The position numbers were made by a program, and so were the translations under genes. A stretch of DNA of 64,000 nt from Parvibaculum lavamentivorans DS-1 (lineage in GTDB: Bacteria > Pseudomonadota > Alphaproteobacteria > Parvibaculales > Parvibaculaceae): assembly GCF_000017565.1 (NCBI RefSeq), contig NC_009719.1, positions 806,001 to 870,000 on the forward strand. The letters run 5' to 3'. The notes beneath the pieces are model-generated. The model worked only from the letters and a program-made list of their open reading frames with translations. It ran no database searches and had not been told where the DNA came from. Below are positions 25,144 through 32,823 of this stretch, in pieces; within the stretch, counting starts at the first letter, position 1, and each line of letters starts with the position of its first letter.

Positions 25144-25878
25144 ATGTGCGGACGTTTCACCATCACTTCGCCCCCTGAGGCCATGCGCGGCCTTTTCGGC
25201 TATGTAGATCAGCCGAATTTCCCCCCGCGCTACAACATCGCGCCCACCCAGCCCGTGCCCATCGTGCTGTTCGAGGGCGGCCGCCGCCGTTTCCTCCTCG
25301 TCCGCTGGGGCCTCGTCCCCTCCTGGGCGAAGGAAATGCCGCAATCTCTCCTCATCAATGCGCGTGCCGAGACCATCGCCGAAAAGCCGAGCTTTCGCGG
25401 CGCCTTCCGCCACCACCGCGCGTTGATGCCGGCCGACGGCTTCTATGAATGGAAAACGGTGGGGAAGGGGACGAAGCAGCCTTTCCTCATCCGCCGGCGC
25501 GACGGCAAGCCCTTCGCCATGGCCGCCATCTGGGACACATGGATGCCGTCCGGCGGCAGCGAGCTCGATAGTTGCGCCGTGGTGACGACGGAAGCAAACG
25601 AGACCCTCGCCCCCATCCACCACCGCATGCCCGTCATCCTGGACGAGAAGGACTGGCCCCGCTGGCTCGACCCGGCGGCAACCGAAAAGGAACTCCTCGC
25701 CCTGTTGCGCCCCGCGCCCGATGATCTCCTCGAAGCCATACCCGTCAGCACACGGATCAACCGCGTGGCGAACGACGACGCCTCCCTCCAGACCCCCGAA
25801 CTGGTCGCCCCCGAATCCGAAAAACCCGCCCGCAAGAAAGCCCCCGAGCCCGACACGCGGCAGATGGGCCTGTTCTGA
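25144..25878 (+). CDS. SOS response-associated peptidase (SRAP/YedK-HMCES family)
   Basis: 244 residues. The protein begins MCGRFT, giving the mature N-terminal Cys2 that forms the covalent link to abasic sites in single-stranded DNA. Other site residues: Asn72 in INARAET, Glu102 in DGFYEW and His160 in HHRMP. It protects replication forks from abasic-site breakage. The lysine-rich tail after residue 220 is low complexity. It is divergent from zur across 84 bp and is followed by a composite repeat 16 bp after its stop. Confidence 0.96.
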   Translation: MCGRFTITSPPEAMRGLFGYVDQPNFPPRYNIAPTQPVPIVLFEGGRRRFLLVRWGLVPSWAKEMPQSLLINARAETIAEKPSFRGAFRHHRALMPADGFYEWKTVGKGTKQPFLIRRRDGKPFAMAAIWDTWMPSGGSELDSCAVVTTEANETLAPIHHRMPVILDEKDWPRWLDPAATEKELLALLRPAPDDLLEAIPVSTRINRVANDDASLQTPELVAPESEKPARKKAPEPDTRQMGLF

Positions 25879-25894
25879 AAGCCCAAAAAATAAA

Positions 25895-26031
25895 TGTCAT
25901 CCCGGCGAAAGCCGGGACCCATTGGTTCCCTCAGCAGGAGAGATGACCCTCACCGCCGCTCCGCCACCGGGCCATGAGAAGATCAAACAGAAATCGAGTT
26001 GGATTGGGTCCCGGCTTTCGCCGGGATGACA
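25895..26031. repeat. MITE-like composite palindromic element B1 (137 bp)
   Basis: Inverted ends: TGTCATCCCGGCGAAAGCC on the left and its reverse complement, finishing GGGATGACA, on the right. Each end is itself a CCCGGC-GAAA-GCCGGG hairpin. Shoulders GGGACCCATTGGTTCCCTCAGCA and GGATTGGGTCC are shared with the copy at 30000 (in opposite orientation), while the middle ~70 bp is different. Confidence 0.8.
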
Positions 26032-26039
26032 CCTTTCTT

Positions 26040-26507
26040 CTAGGTCTCGTCACCCCGTGACGCATGCGGCACCATCCGCTTCGACATCACCACAACCTCA
26101 TCCTGTGCATAGCCGAGCTCCGCATAGAACCCCATCGCCTGCTCGTTCCCCCGCCGCACCATCAGATTGAGCTTCCACACGCCCCGCGCCCGAAGCCAGT
26201 CCTCCGCCGCCGCCATGATCGCCCGTCCGAGCCCCTCGCCGCGATGCGCCGGATCGGCGGCGACGTAATAGACCGCGCCCCGATGCCCGTCATGGCCCAC
26301 CATCGCGCTGGCGGCGATGCGGCCCTCCCGCTCGAGCACCAGCACCTCCGAAGCAGGCCCGCCCCGCGCAAACGCGATGTCTTTCATCGGGTCGTTCCAT
26401 GGTCGTGTCAGCCCGCACGCCTCCCACAGCGCCGCGAGCGCGGCTTCGTCCCCGTCGCGGGCCGGACGGACGGCGGCGGAACCTGATTCGATATCCATAT
26501 GGGGCAT
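26040..26507 (-). CDS. GNAT family acetyltransferase (YpeA-like)
   Basis: 155 residues, single GNAT domain. The acetyl-CoA loop is YYVAADPAHRGEGLGRAIM (R-x2-G-x-G/A motif HRGEGLG), followed by AEDWLRARGVWKLNLMV and NEQAMGFYAELGY. The opening VRPARDGDEAALAALWEACGLTRPWNDP matches the YpeA group. Acceptor substrate unknown. The start at 26507 follows GGAGAAGG on the minus strand; in-frame 26498 is an alternative. It is divergent from the CNNM gene and ends 9 bp from the composite repeat. Confidence 0.93.
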   Translation of the reverse strand: MPHMDIESGSAAVRPARDGDEAALAALWEACGLTRPWNDPMKDIAFARGGPASEVLVLEREGRIAASAMVGHDGHRGAVYYVAADPAHRGEGLGRAIMAAAEDWLRARGVWKLNLMVRRGNEQAMGFYAELGYAQDEVVVMSKRMVPHASRGDET

Positions 26508-26626
26508 GTGCCTTCTCCGGAGGGGAGGAAAAGCGCGGCAGTATAGCCCGATTGCGGCTCTCCGGCTTCCCCGTCGCGCAAAGCCGGATCATCCCCTATA
26601 ATCTTTTTCCAGCCCCCGGGGACACC

Positions 26627-27970
26627 ATGCTCTCGAACATCATCATCCTGCTCGTTCTGATCCTGCTGAACGGGTTTTTCTCGATGTCGGAGATGGCGGT
26701 CGTGTCCTCGCGCCGTCAGCGCCTTCAGGCCATGTTGACCCGGCGCAAGCGAACCGAGGGGGCGAGCCCCGCCGGGCCCGAAGCCGCCCTCCAGCTTCAG
26801 GCCGAGCCCGGCCGCTTCCTTTCCTCGGTGCAGATCGGCATCACCCTGGTCGGCGTCTTCACCGGCGCCTTCGGCGGCGCGACGCTCGCCGGCCCCATTT
26901 CCTCCTTCATGGTGGATTGGCCCTGGATCGGTCCTTACGCGCAGGAACTGGCCTTCGGCTTCGTCGTCATCATCCTCACTTATCTCTCGCTCATCCTCGG
27001 CGAGCTGGTGCCGAAGCGCATCGCCCTGTCGAACCCGGAGGCGATTGCGTCGGGCATCGCCCGTCCCATGGGCACGCTCGCGAAAATCCTCGGCCCCGCC
27101 GTCACCTTCCTCTCCTGGTCGACGGAAGCCGTCTTGCGCGTCTATGGCATCACCGGCCAGCAGGTGCCGCGCGTCACCGAAGAAGAAATCAGGCACATGG
27201 TGGAGGAGGGCGCCGCCTCCGGCGCCATCGAGGGCGTCGAGCGCGACATCGTGAACCGCGTCTTCCTGCTGGGAGATACGCGCGTCGCCGAAATCATGAC
27301 GCCGCGCGTCCAGATGACATGGCTCGACGCCGAGGAAGCGGTGGAGAAAAACCTCGCCCTCATCCGTCAGTCCCAGCGCATGCGCTATCCGGTGCGGCGC
27401 GGCGCCAATGGCCCCTTCATCGGCATGGTGCGCCTCGAAGACCTGCACCTCCAGCCGCGCACCAATGAGGAGCTGCTCGCGCGCATGTCGCCGCCGCTCT
27501 ACATCCCGCGCACGGCAAGCGTCCTGAAGGCCCTGAGCACGCTCCAGTCGGAAAGCATGTTCATGGCTTTCATCATCGACGAATATGGCGACGTCGTCGG
27601 CACGCTCACCATGTCGGAAATCTTCTTCGCCATGATCGGCGACCTGTCGGACCACGCCAATGAGCGCAACCCCGCCGTCACCATCCGCGAGGACGGCTCA
27701 TGGATCATCGACGGCGTCGTCTCGGTCGACGAAATCCGCCGCCTGCTGAAACTCCACAAGCTGCCGGGCGATGAAAGCAACGAAGTGAACACGCTCGCCG
27801 GCGTCATGTTCAACTGGTTCGGCCGCCTGCCGCGCGAAGGCGACTACTTCGCCTGGAACGGCTACCGCTTCGAAGTCGTCGACATGGACGGCCCCCGCAT
27901 CGACAAAATCCTCATCGTCCCCGCCCAGAACCTGCCGATAGGCAACGCCCTGGCGCGGAGTGCGGATTAG
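26627..27970 (+). CDS. CNNM/CorB-type membrane protein with CBS pair (hemolysin family)
   Basis: 447 residues. DUF21/CNNM transmembrane part: LVLILLNGFFSMSEMAVVSSRR, then membrane segments around QIGITLVGVFTGAFGG and AFGFVVIILTYLSLILGELVPKRIAL. Cytosolic CBS pair: VAEIMTPRVQMTWLD and ALSTLQSESMFMAFIIDEYGDVVGTLT. C-terminal CorC_HlyC domain: SWIIDGVVSVDEIRRLL...GDYFAWNGYRFEVVDMDG. The family is tied to Mg2+/Co2+ export; the hemolysin label is historical. Start ATG 26627 is where the family begins; the frame open to 26399 overlaps the GNAT gene. Monocistronic. Confidence 0.94.
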   Translation: MLSNIIILLVLILLNGFFSMSEMAVVSSRRQRLQAMLTRRKRTEGASPAGPEAALQLQAEPGRFLSSVQIGITLVGVFTGAFGGATLAGPISSFMVDWPWIGPYAQELAFGFVVIILTYLSLILGELVPKRIALSNPEAIASGIARPMGTLAKILGPAVTFLSWSTEAVLRVYGITGQQVPRVTEEEIRHMVEEGAASGAIEGVERDIVNRVFLLGDTRVAEIMTPRVQMTWLDAEEAVEKNLALIRQSQRMRYPVRRGANGPFIGMVRLEDLHLQPRTNEELLARMSPPLYIPRTASVLKALSTLQSESMFMAFIIDEYGDVVGTLTMSEIFFAMIGDLSDHANERNPAVTIREDGSWIIDGVVSVDEIRRLLKLHKLPGDESNEVNTLAGVMFNWFGRLPREGDYFAWNGYRFEVVDMDGPRIDKILIVPAQNLPIGNALARSAD

Positions 27971-27990
27971 AGCGCACATTAAAAAATACT

Positions 27991-28040
27991 GTCATTGCCG
28001 GGCTTGACCCGGCAATCCAGTAGCCGCGAAGCGGCGTCCC
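27991..28040 (+). repeat. palindromic intergenic repeat, family A (copy 2)
   Basis: GTCATTGCCGGGCTTGACCC hairpin followed by a GCCGC-GAA-GCGGC hairpin, almost the same as the copy at 10883. It directly abuts the next composite element. Confidence 0.8.
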
Positions 28041-28051
28041 TCTTCGCTAGA

Positions 28052-28135
28052 TGTCATCCCGGCGAAAGCCGGGATCCATGGGCCGTTCGGCAAAATTCGA
28101 TGGTCAGATGGACCCCGGCTTTCGCCGGGGTGACA
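28052..28135. repeat. composite inverted palindromic element (84 bp)
   Basis: Left end TGTCATCCCGGCGAAAGCC and inverted right end GGCTTTCGCCGGGGTGACA enclose a 45-bp middle. This is a shorter member of the family at 25895 and 30000, sitting in tandem with a family A unit. Confidence 0.75.
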
Positions 28136-28169
28136 TTATTTTTGTGGCAAGATGGGGAAAGCAAACCCC

Positions 28170-29585
28170 CTACAAAACCTTCCCCGGATTGAGAATCCCC
28201 TTCGGGTCCAGCGCCTGCTTCAGCGCCCGCATCGCCGCCATCTCCACCGGCGATTTCGTCGCCGCGATCTCGTCGCGCTTCAGCCGCCCGACGCCATGCT
28301 CCGCGCTGATCGAGCCGCCCATCTCGCGCACGATGCCATGCACGATCGCATTCATCTCGCCCCATAGCGCCAGAAACGCCGCCCGGTCCATCCCAACCGG
28401 CTGGCTCAAATTGAAATGCACATTCCCGTCGCCGATATGTCCGAACGCCACCACCCTCACACCGGGCAGCCGCGCACTCACCGCCTCGCTCGCTCGCGCA
28501 ATGAAATCCGCCATCTTCGACACCGGCACGGAAACATCGTGCTTGATGCTTCCGCCCTCCGCGCGCTGCACATCGGACAGGGCTTCGCGCAGCCGCCAGA
28601 AATCCGCCCGCTGCGTCTCCGAGCGCGCCAGTGCCGCATCGCTCACCAGCCCCTGGTCGAGCCCTTCGGCAAGCGCCGCCTCCATCGTCTCGGCCAGCCG
28701 CGCATCTTCCATCCCCGCCGTCATCTCGATCAGCACATACCAGGGATATTGATCCGCAAGCGGATCGCTCGCCCCCTCGATATGCCGCGTCACGAATTCG
28801 ACGCCGATCCTCGGCACTAGTTCGAAAGTCGAAACCTGCCCGCCCGAAAGCCCGTCCGCCACCCGCAGCAGTTTCACCGCCGCCTCCACGCCCGGCACGG
28901 CGGCAAAAGCCGTCTCGACCGAAAGCGGCCGCGGAAAAAGTTTCAGCACTGCCCCCGTGATGATCCCGAGCGTCCCCTCCGAGCCGAGGAAAATCTGTTT
29001 CAGGTCATAGCCCGTATTGTCCTTGCGAAGCCCGGTGAGCCCGTCCCACACATCGCCATTCGCCATCACCACTTCGAGCCCCAGCACCAGGTCGCGCGCA
29101 TTCCCGTAGCGCAGCACCTGCGTGCCGCCCGCATTGGTCGAAAGATTGCCGCCGATCTGGCACGAGCCTTCCGACGCAAGGCTGAGTGGAAAAAGCCTGT
29201 CCGCTTCCCGCGCCGCTTCCTGCGCGGCGGCCAGCGTCACGCCCGCATCGACGGTCAGCGTGTTGTTCTCAACGTCGATCCCGCGCACCGCATTCATCCG
29301 CGAAAGCGACAGCACGATCTCCTCGCCGCTCTCATCCGGCACCTGCCCGCCGACCAGCCCCGTATTCCCGCCCTGCGGCACGACATGAACCCCCGCCTCA
29401 TGCGCAATCCGCATCACCGCCGAAACTTCCCCCACGCTCGCCGGCCGAACCACCGCCGCCGCCCGCCCCCGATAAAGCTCCCGCCGCTCGGCCAGATAAG
29501 GCGCCATGTCGCTTTCGCCATCGACGAAACCTTTCGGCCCCACGGCATCCTTCAAGCGCTGCAATATTTCGGGTGTGGGCTTCAT
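28170..29585 (-). CDS. FAD-binding D-2-hydroxyacid dehydrogenase (GlcD/D2HGDH-like)
   Basis: 471 residues. PCMH FAD domain: VVRPASVGEVSAVMRIAHEAG, HVVPQGGNTGLVGGQVP and GSCQIGGNLSTNAGGTQVLRYG. C-terminal substrate/metal domain: VVAFGHIGDGNVHFNLSQP and SISAEHGVGRLKRD. These fit the D-lactate / D-2-hydroxyglutarate dehydrogenase branch, which oxidises D-2-hydroxyacids and feeds electrons to the quinone pool through ETF or directly. No glcE/glcF neighbours, which favours the single-subunit D2HGDH type. Exact substrate is inference. Confidence 0.92.
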   Translation of the reverse strand: MKPTPEILQRLKDAVGPKGFVDGESDMAPYLAERRELYRGRAAAVVRPASVGEVSAVMRIAHEAGVHVVPQGGNTGLVGGQVPDESGEEIVLSLSRMNAVRGIDVENNTLTVDAGVTLAAAQEAAREADRLFPLSLASEGSCQIGGNLSTNAGGTQVLRYGNARDLVLGLEVVMANGDVWDGLTGLRKDNTGYDLKQIFLGSEGTLGIITGAVLKLFPRPLSVETAFAAVPGVEAAVKLLRVADGLSGGQVSTFELVPRIGVEFVTRHIEGASDPLADQYPWYVLIEMTAGMEDARLAETMEAALAEGLDQGLVSDAALARSETQRADFWRLREALSDVQRAEGGSIKHDVSVPVSKMADFIARASEAVSARLPGVRVVAFGHIGDGNVHFNLSQPVGMDRAAFLALWGEMNAIVHGIVREMGGSISAEHGVGRLKRDEIAATKSPVEMAAMRALKQALDPKGILNPGKVL

Positions 29586-29628
29586 TTGGGAGAGAACTTC
29601 ATTTGGATGTCGAAAACATAAAACTCGG

Positions 29629-29659
29629 TGTCATCCCGGCGAAAGCCGGGACCCATTGG
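29629..29659 (+). repeat. single half-unit of the TGTCA hairpin repeat, abutting the nuclease stop
   Basis: TGTCATCCCGGCGAAAGCC plus GGGACCCATTGG, one hairpin half of the composite family. It ends 1 bp before the stop codon (29661-29663, minus strand) of the GIY-YIG gene. Confidence 0.8.
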
Positions 29660-29660
29660 C

Positions 29661-29948
29661 TTATCGATTCAATGATGCGGTGAGATCGTCCCATTCGGGA
29701 TTTGCCTTCTCGATCAACTGCACCTTCCACTCCCGTTTCCATTCCTTGATCGCCTTTTCCCGTCCGATAGCTTCGTTCACATCGTCATGTGTCTCTGCAT
29801 AGACGAGCTGATGAATGCGATATTTCTTCGTGAACCCGGAAGCGACACCGGTTCGATGCTCATCGATCCGCCGTGCAATATCATTGGTCACGCCGACATA
29901 AAGCGTTCCGTGTTTGCGGCTTGCAAGGATGTAGACGAAGTAGCTCAT
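29661..29948 (-). CDS. GIY-YIG nuclease family protein
   Basis: 95 residues, a single GIY-YIG domain of the small UPF0213-like type. Motifs: FVYILASRKHGTLYVGVTND (the paired GIY/YIG strands are VYI and YVG), catalytic Arg in ARRIDEH, and the metal-binding Glu in EAIGREKAIKEW. No DNA-recognition domain is attached. The gene has a TGTCA hairpin half-unit immediately after its stop and a complete 138-bp composite element 51 bp before its start. Role not established: repair nuclease or a stand-alone homing-type enzyme are both possible. Confidence 0.93.
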   Translation of the reverse strand: MSYFVYILASRKHGTLYVGVTNDIARRIDEHRTGVASGFTKKYRIHQLVYAETHDDVNEAIGREKAIKEWKREWKVQLIEKANPEWDDLTASLNR

Positions 29949-29999
29949 CTGGACGTGTCATGCCGTCACTTGTGGCAGGAACTTCACTGAAAAAACGAA

Positions 30000-30137
30000 T
30001 GTCATCCCGGCGAAAGCCGGGACCCAATCCACCTCAATCCTTGTATCGTTGTCCAATCGCTGGTGATGGAAGTAGCCGACGCGTGCAACAGCTCTTGCTG
30101 AGGGAACCAATGGGTCCCGGCTTTCGCCGGGATGACA
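30000..30137. repeat. MITE-like composite palindromic element B2 (138 bp)
   Basis: Same ends as B1 at 25895: TGTCATCCCGGCGAAAGCC on the left and GGCTTTCGCCGGGATGACA on the right. In reverse orientation its shoulders read CCCATTGGTTCCCTCAGCA and GGATTGGGTCC, as in B1, but the inner ~70 bp are unrelated. Confidence 0.8.
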
Positions 30138-30180
30138 CTTTTACTTTAGGCCAATACAGCGGCAAACGTGAATCTCTACC

Positions 30181-31569
30181 TCACACCCTCTTATGTGCCC
30201 TCACCCCGAGATGCAGGTAGAGCGCGCGGTCGCCGCCGTCTCTCCCGAGAAAATGCCAACTCTGCGGCAGCGTCATCCCTGGCGCCACGCCGAGAAACAA
30301 TTCCGTATTCACCGCCTCCAGCACCACGCGCTTCGGCCCGCCCGACATCACCGCATAATCGGGCGAGGGCGTCACCATGGCGACGAGCTTGCCGCCCTCC
30401 GGCGTCACCTCGATTTCCTCCATCGAATTCGCATAGCGCCCGGCATAGCGCGCCGCGTCGAGCACAAGCGCCGGATCGGGTTTCGCCGGTTCGGGCGGCG
30501 CAATGCCCGCTTCCGCCGCGAACACCTCGCGGATCAGCGCATCCGCCATCGCCTTGCCATTGCCGCCATTGGTCAACAGGCAAAACGCCGTCTCGCTTTC
30601 CGGGTGATAGCGCAGCCAAGCCGCCTGGCCGATGGTCGAGCCGTCATGGCCGAAAACCTCGTAATGCCCGTTGCCATTCCAGTCCCACATGAAACTGGCG
30701 AGGCCGATCGCGTCGATATTCATGCCCTTGGGGCAGATGATGTTCCTGAGATGCATCGCATGAACGCTCTCGGCGGTGAGCACCTGCTTCCCGTTCGGCG
30801 CCACGCCTTCGTTCATCATCATCCGCGCAAAGGTCACGATGTCGCGCGCCTTTGCCATCGGCGTCGCTCCCGCCGGCCCGTTCGATGCCGCGAGATAGGC
30901 AATCGGCGTCACCATCAGCGCGCCGGGCGCTCCGAGATGTCCGATCGCCGTCTGGTAGCGCATCGCCTGTTCCGGCAGCGTCGAGAAGGCAGGCGTGTCC
31001 AGAATCTTTGCAATCCGTGTACGGATCGCCTTGTCCCATGTCGTGCCGTTCGCCACCTCGATCATCCGCCCGGCGGCCACGAACCCCGTATTGCAATAGG
31101 AAAACATCTCGCCAGGCTGGTGCACCTGCTCGAGCCCCGCCATCATCGAAACGAACCGCGCCACCCGGTCCTCGCCGCGCCCCGCATCCTTGAAGTAATC
31201 CCCGGTGATGCCGCTCGTATGCGACAGCAACTGGCGCAGCGTCACCCGCGCCGCCACCGCCTCATCCTTCACCCTGAATTCGGGCAACACCTTGCGCACC
31301 GGCGCCTCGAGATCGAGCTTCCCTTCCTCCACGAGCTGCATAACCAGTGCCGCCGTATAGAGTTTGGTGATGGAGCCGATCTGAAACAGCGTGTCGGACG
31401 TCACCGGCACCCGCGTCTCCAGATTGCAAACCCCCGCCGCCGCCTCAAAGCCCTCTCCATCCGCCCAAACCGCCAACGAAGCCCCCGGCACCCCGCAATC
31501 GCGGACAAGTGCGTCAAGTCGTTGCTGAAGATGATCGGCGGTGAGCGGCATGGGTTTCCATACTTTCAT
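30181..31569 (-). CDS. serine hydrolase, beta-lactamase class C/EstB-like
   Basis: 462 residues. Penicillin-binding fold with nucleophile S66-x-x-K69 in GSITK, the Tyr-x-Asn motif Y158-C-N in FSYCNTG, and HDGS in place of the KTG box. A C-terminal lipocalin-like segment (ARYAGRYANSMEEIEV onward) follows from about residue 370. No signal peptide, so a cytosolic esterase or peptidase rather than a secreted beta-lactamase is most likely. Start 31569 or in-frame 31551 (MPLTADHLQQ). Monocistronic. Confidence 0.9.
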   Translation of the reverse strand: MKVWKPMPLTADHLQQRLDALVRDCGVPGASLAVWADGEGFEAAAGVCNLETRVPVTSDTLFQIGSITKLYTAALVMQLVEEGKLDLEAPVRKVLPEFRVKDEAVAARVTLRQLLSHTSGITGDYFKDAGRGEDRVARFVSMMAGLEQVHQPGEMFSYCNTGFVAAGRMIEVANGTTWDKAIRTRIAKILDTPAFSTLPEQAMRYQTAIGHLGAPGALMVTPIAYLAASNGPAGATPMAKARDIVTFARMMMNEGVAPNGKQVLTAESVHAMHLRNIICPKGMNIDAIGLASFMWDWNGNGHYEVFGHDGSTIGQAAWLRYHPESETAFCLLTNGGNGKAMADALIREVFAAEAGIAPPEPAKPDPALVLDAARYAGRYANSMEEIEVTPEGGKLVAMVTPSPDYAVMSGGPKRVVLEAVNTELFLGVAPGMTLPQSWHFLGRDGGDRALYLHLGVRAHKRV

Positions 31570-31953
31570 CTGTCGTTTTGGTCTGTAATCTTACATAGGG
31601 CCACGGACCTAGTCTCCCTCTCCCTTGGGGGAGAGGGAAGGGGCCCACCTGTTCGCCGTCAGGCGTGCAGGCGGGAAGGGTGAGGGGGAAGCCGCACCCA
31701 CCGAACCAAAACCGGGGACAACTTTTCTTTCCTCCGCCCACGGACTTATCCCCGAGCACCGAGGATAACTCAAAACAAATCCGTACACAGAAGAAAACAA
31801 AAGCCCTTCATGACGGTTTGTTGACAGTTCAATGACAGTCCCCCGGGGATAACCGCCGGAAAAAGCGAAATCCCTTCGCCTTTTCAACCGTCTGGCGGCC
31901 CCGCCGGAATGCCTCTAGAGTGCCGCGCGATTTCAGGCAAAGGACCGTCACAA
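31570..31953. other. 384-bp intergenic region with DnaA-box-like motifs
   Basis: No gene is visible. The left part holds a family C repeat (31612-31688). The right part (31740-31860) is AT-richer than its surroundings and contains TTATCCCCG (31746-31754), its inverted copy CGGGGATAA (31844-31852), and an inverted TTATCCTCG (31760-31768). It also holds TTGACA at 31830, with no clear -10. Confidence 0.5.
31612..31688 (+). repeat. palindromic intergenic repeat, family C (copy 3)
   Basis: CCCTCTCCC-TT-GGGGGAGAGGG hairpin then GGGCCCACCTGTTCGCCGTCAGGCG...GGCGGGAAGGGTGAGGGG. It shares the inner CGCCGTCAGGCG with the copy at 22671. Confidence 0.8.
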
Positions 31954-32823
31954 ATGACCGAAGTAACGAGCGTCGACCACATCATCATCGCGGTCCGCGA
32001 TCTTGGCGAGGCCGAGAAAAACTACACCGCCATCTTCGGCCGCGAGCCCTCCTGGAAGGGCGTCCATCCCGGCGTCGGCACCGGTAACGTCTTGTACCGC
32101 CTCGCAAATACCTATGTGGAGCTCTACGCCCCCGTCGCCGAAGGCGCCAATGCCGACGCCCTGAAAAAGCGTCTGGATGAGGTCGGCGAGGGCCTTTACG
32201 GCATCGTTCTCGGCGTCGAGGACGCCGCCGCCGCCACCGAAGCCTTCAACGCGCGCGGCCTCAAATCCGGCGCCCCCGTAGATGGCTCCGGCCGCGACGA
32301 GATCACAGGCGCTGTCCGCAAATGGCGCACCATCGCCATGCCGGCGGAAGAAGTGCGTGGCCTGTTCATGCTGGGAATTCAACACCTTAGCCCTGAAGAT
32401 GCGCTCCCGCCCGCGCCGCTTTCCGCTGGCGTTTCCGAAGCCGAGGCCGTCCCCGGCTGCGACCATGTCGTCATCATGACCCCCGACGCGGAAGCCTGCA
32501 AAACCCTCTTCGGCGAAAAACTCGGCATCCGTCTCGCCCTCGATCAGACGAAACCCGAATGGGGTGTCCGCCAGCTTTTCTTCCGTGCAGGCGGCCTCAC
32601 CATCGAAGTGGTGGAGGCTCTCGACAAGTCGAAAGCGCCGAAAACCGAACGATTCTGGGGACTTGCCTGGAAGGCGGAGAATGTCGGCGCCGCCGCCGCC
32701 CGCCTCGCAAAGGCCGGGCTGGACATCTCGGAAGTCCGTGTCGGCCGCAAGGAAGGCACCGAAGTCTGCACGATCCGCAAAGCCACCAACGGCGTGCCCA
32801 CGCTTCTCGTGGGCAACGCCTAA
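31954..32823 (+). CDS. VOC family protein (two glyoxalase-like domains)
   Basis: 289 residues with two vicinal-oxygen-chelate modules: the first starts VDHIIIAVRDLGEAEKNYTAIFG, the second CDHVVIMTPDAEACKTLFGEKLGIRLALD. Metal-ligand candidates are His in each DH motif and Glu in TYVELYAPV and TIEVVEA. Substrate unknown; relatives include dioxygenases and glyoxalases. ATG 31954 follows AAAGGA by ~9 nt; the frame runs back to 31909. Its TAA shares bases with the stop of convergent tsaC. Confidence 0.88.
   Translation: MTEVTSVDHIIIAVRDLGEAEKNYTAIFGREPSWKGVHPGVGTGNVLYRLANTYVELYAPVAEGANADALKKRLDEVGEGLYGIVLGVEDAAAATEAFNARGLKSGAPVDGSGRDEITGAVRKWRTIAMPAEEVRGLFMLGIQHLSPEDALPPAPLSAGVSEAEAVPGCDHVVIMTPDAEACKTLFGEKLGIRLALDQTKPEWGVRQLFFRAGGLTIEVVEALDKSKAPKTERFWGLAWKAENVGAAAARLAKAGLDISEVRVGRKEGTEVCTIRKATNGVPTLLVGNA

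Noticed and set aside
25060-25623. 188-residue N-terminal extension of the Zur frame
   Set aside because: It runs antisense through the SRAP gene; the Zur domain and ribosome site begin at 25059.
25895-30137. CRISPR array made of the repeated GCCGGGACCC motifs
   Set aside because: Repeats are palindromic, irregularly spaced by kilobases, and in both orientations; no cas genes.
30181-31569. Secreted class C beta-lactamase (antibiotic resistance)
   Set aside because: No signal peptide, HDG instead of KTG, and a C-terminal lipocalin-like domain; more like an esterase/peptidase.
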